The position numbers and the translations under genes are program-made. A stretch of DNA of 64,000 nt, from assembly GCA_934130975.1 (NCBI GenBank), contig CAKOYU010000004.1:40136-104135 (forward strand), read 5' to 3'. The notes beneath the pieces are model-generated. The model was not told where the DNA came from, did no database searches, and saw only the letters and a list, made by a program, of their open reading frames with translations. The stretch is from an uncultured Clostridia bacterium (GTDB lineage Bacteria; Bacillota; Clostridia; TANB77; CAG-508). Shown one piece after another: positions 63,210-64,000 of the stretch; position 1 is the first letter of the stretch; each line of letters begins with the position of its first letter.

Positions 63210-63830
63210 TTACTCTCCTATATCTTGACCTTCTTTTTCAGTTTGTTTATCAATTAAGGTTTCTGCTTCTGAAATTGTTTTGGCTTCTTTCTCTAATTTT
63301 GATAATTTTTCTTCACGTGTTTTTAGTGGACTAATTTTACCACCATTTAACCAAGCCACAAGTTCATCATTTTGCTCAATAGATTTTTGAGGTCTTATGA
63401 TTTCTCCAAACTCATTTATATGTACTTCCATTGCCTCTGAATATTCTTCTATACTCATTCCTTCTGGAATTTGTGAATCAGGTCTATTATCCATTTCAGG
63501 ATGCTCTGTATAAAATTCTTCAAGTTCTATATCAGCTTCTGTCAAATCTTCAAGTGTAATAACTGGTTCTTCCTCATCTTCATATTCAAGTTCATCATGT
63601 AAATAATCTTTTGACAAAGTTCTTAATGCTTCTTCAATAATTAAATTATTATTCATTTCAGAATCATCAAAAATTATACTATCTGGAAGTAACTCAGCTT
63701 CTAGAGCTTCATAAAGTGCTTGCAAGTCATCCGTACCTCTAAAAATTTCATTCATTCTATTGGGTTCTTTCAATACTAAATCCACTAATTCATCTATGGT
63801 CATTTTATTTAATTTTTTTCCATCTTCCAT
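63210..63830 (-). CDS. Mobile-element accessory acidic protein, unknown
   Basis: 206 residues, strongly acidic (LEYEDEEEPVITLEDLTEADIELEEF), soluble. N-terminal MTIDELVDLVLKEPNRMNEIFRG. No family recognised. First gene of a divergent operon with the 131-residue protein; RBS AGGAGG. Confidence 0.65.
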   Translation of the reverse strand: MEDGKKLNKMTIDELVDLVLKEPNRMNEIFRGTDDLQALYEALEAELLPDSIIFDDSEMNNNLIIEEALRTLSKDYLHDELEYEDEEEPVITLEDLTEADIELEEFYTEHPEMDNRPDSQIPEGMSIEEYSEAMEVHINEFGEIIRPQKSIEQNDELVAWLNGGKISPLKTREEKLSKLEKEAKTISEAETLIDKQTEKEGQDIGE

Positions 63831-63880
63831 AACTTTTCCTCCTAATATTTTATAATTTAAAACATTATTATAATAAACTT

Positions 63881-63909
63881 ATTATAACATAAATTATTAT
63901 TTTTGTAAA
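63881..63909 (-). promoter_or_regulatory. Promoter of the accessory operon
   Basis: TTTACA (63904-63909), 17-bp spacer, TATAAT (63881-63886) on the minus strand. Confidence 0.75.
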
Positions 63910-64000
63910 ATTGTTACATATTTTAATAGTGTAAAATGATTTCGGAATATACAAAAAGAAAGTCCTTTGATATAATAATTTACGACTAAATAAATCAAAG

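Overview
This window is very AT-rich DNA from a low-GC, anaerobic, endospore-forming Bacillota (class Clostridia). The placement rests on clostridial gene order (infC-rpmI-rplT with a leader attenuator, rpsF-ssb-rpsR, queA-tgt-DUF4321, murB-yvcK), a T-box upstream of ileS, consensus sigma-A promoters (TTGACA-N17-TATAAT), AGGAGG ribosome binding sites, and spore genes spread through the window: ytxC, sleB, a 24-codon spoVM, spoVB and an sspH-type SASP. Species cannot be named from sequence alone; a gut commensal Clostridia is my guess.

Layout. 1-3.6 kb (minus): guaB (cut by the window edge), a NT5C-like phosphatase and the infC-rpmI-rplT operon behind an L20-type attenuator. 3.6-6.2 kb (plus): DUF4912 protein and GH57 branching enzyme. 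6.2-13.6 kb: ParE/RelE toxin-antitoxin pair, ytxC, dicarboxylate symporter, a mini ferredoxin-thioredoxin-reductase-like protein beside thioredoxin, a small secreted/membrane protein, sleB, rnhA, tmcAL. 13.6-23 kb (minus): a surface operon of one LPxT-like anchored protein, a sortase and a 2569-residue DUF11/Cna-B/VWA giant. 23-34.4 kb (minus): glycogen phosphorylase, class A PBP, holA, debranching enzyme, yvcK, murB. 34.5-43.8 kb: nfeD-SPFH pair, CDF transporter, clpC with a small upstream ORF, spoVM, HU, spoVB, rplM-rpsI. 43.8-50.9 kb (minus): hypothetical membrane and WG-repeat proteins, DUF4321, tgt, queA, and a tryptophan-heptad repeat protein. 51-57.7 kb: T-box/DUF1653/ileS, sspH, rpsF-ssb-rpsR, twin tRNA-Gly genes, a C39-like peptidase. 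57.8-60.7 kb: two decaying pseudogenes flanking a LysR regulator and an RtcB-like protein. 60.8-64 kb: the left part of a mobilizable element with a pMV158-type oriT, a chain of ten inverted repeats, a MobV relaxase and two accessory proteins; it runs off the right edge.

How parts work together: GH57 branching enzyme, alpha-glucan phosphorylase and debranching enzyme make a near-complete glycogen cycle dispersed over three loci. Translation genes carry recognisable RNA control (L20 attenuator with an AUA start for infC, T-box with an AUC specifier, a probable L13 leader). Several dispersed palindromic elements (MITE-like) lie in intergenic gaps.

Most noteworthy: the hairpin cascade leading into the oriT, the degenerate RtcB-family protein next to a LysR regulator, the miniature FTR-like protein with thioredoxin, the N-terminally anchored giant VWA/Cna-B protein in a sortase operon, spoVM beneath normal ORF cut-offs, the unlisted 54-codon ORF overlapping clpC, and the dispersed palindromic repeats.
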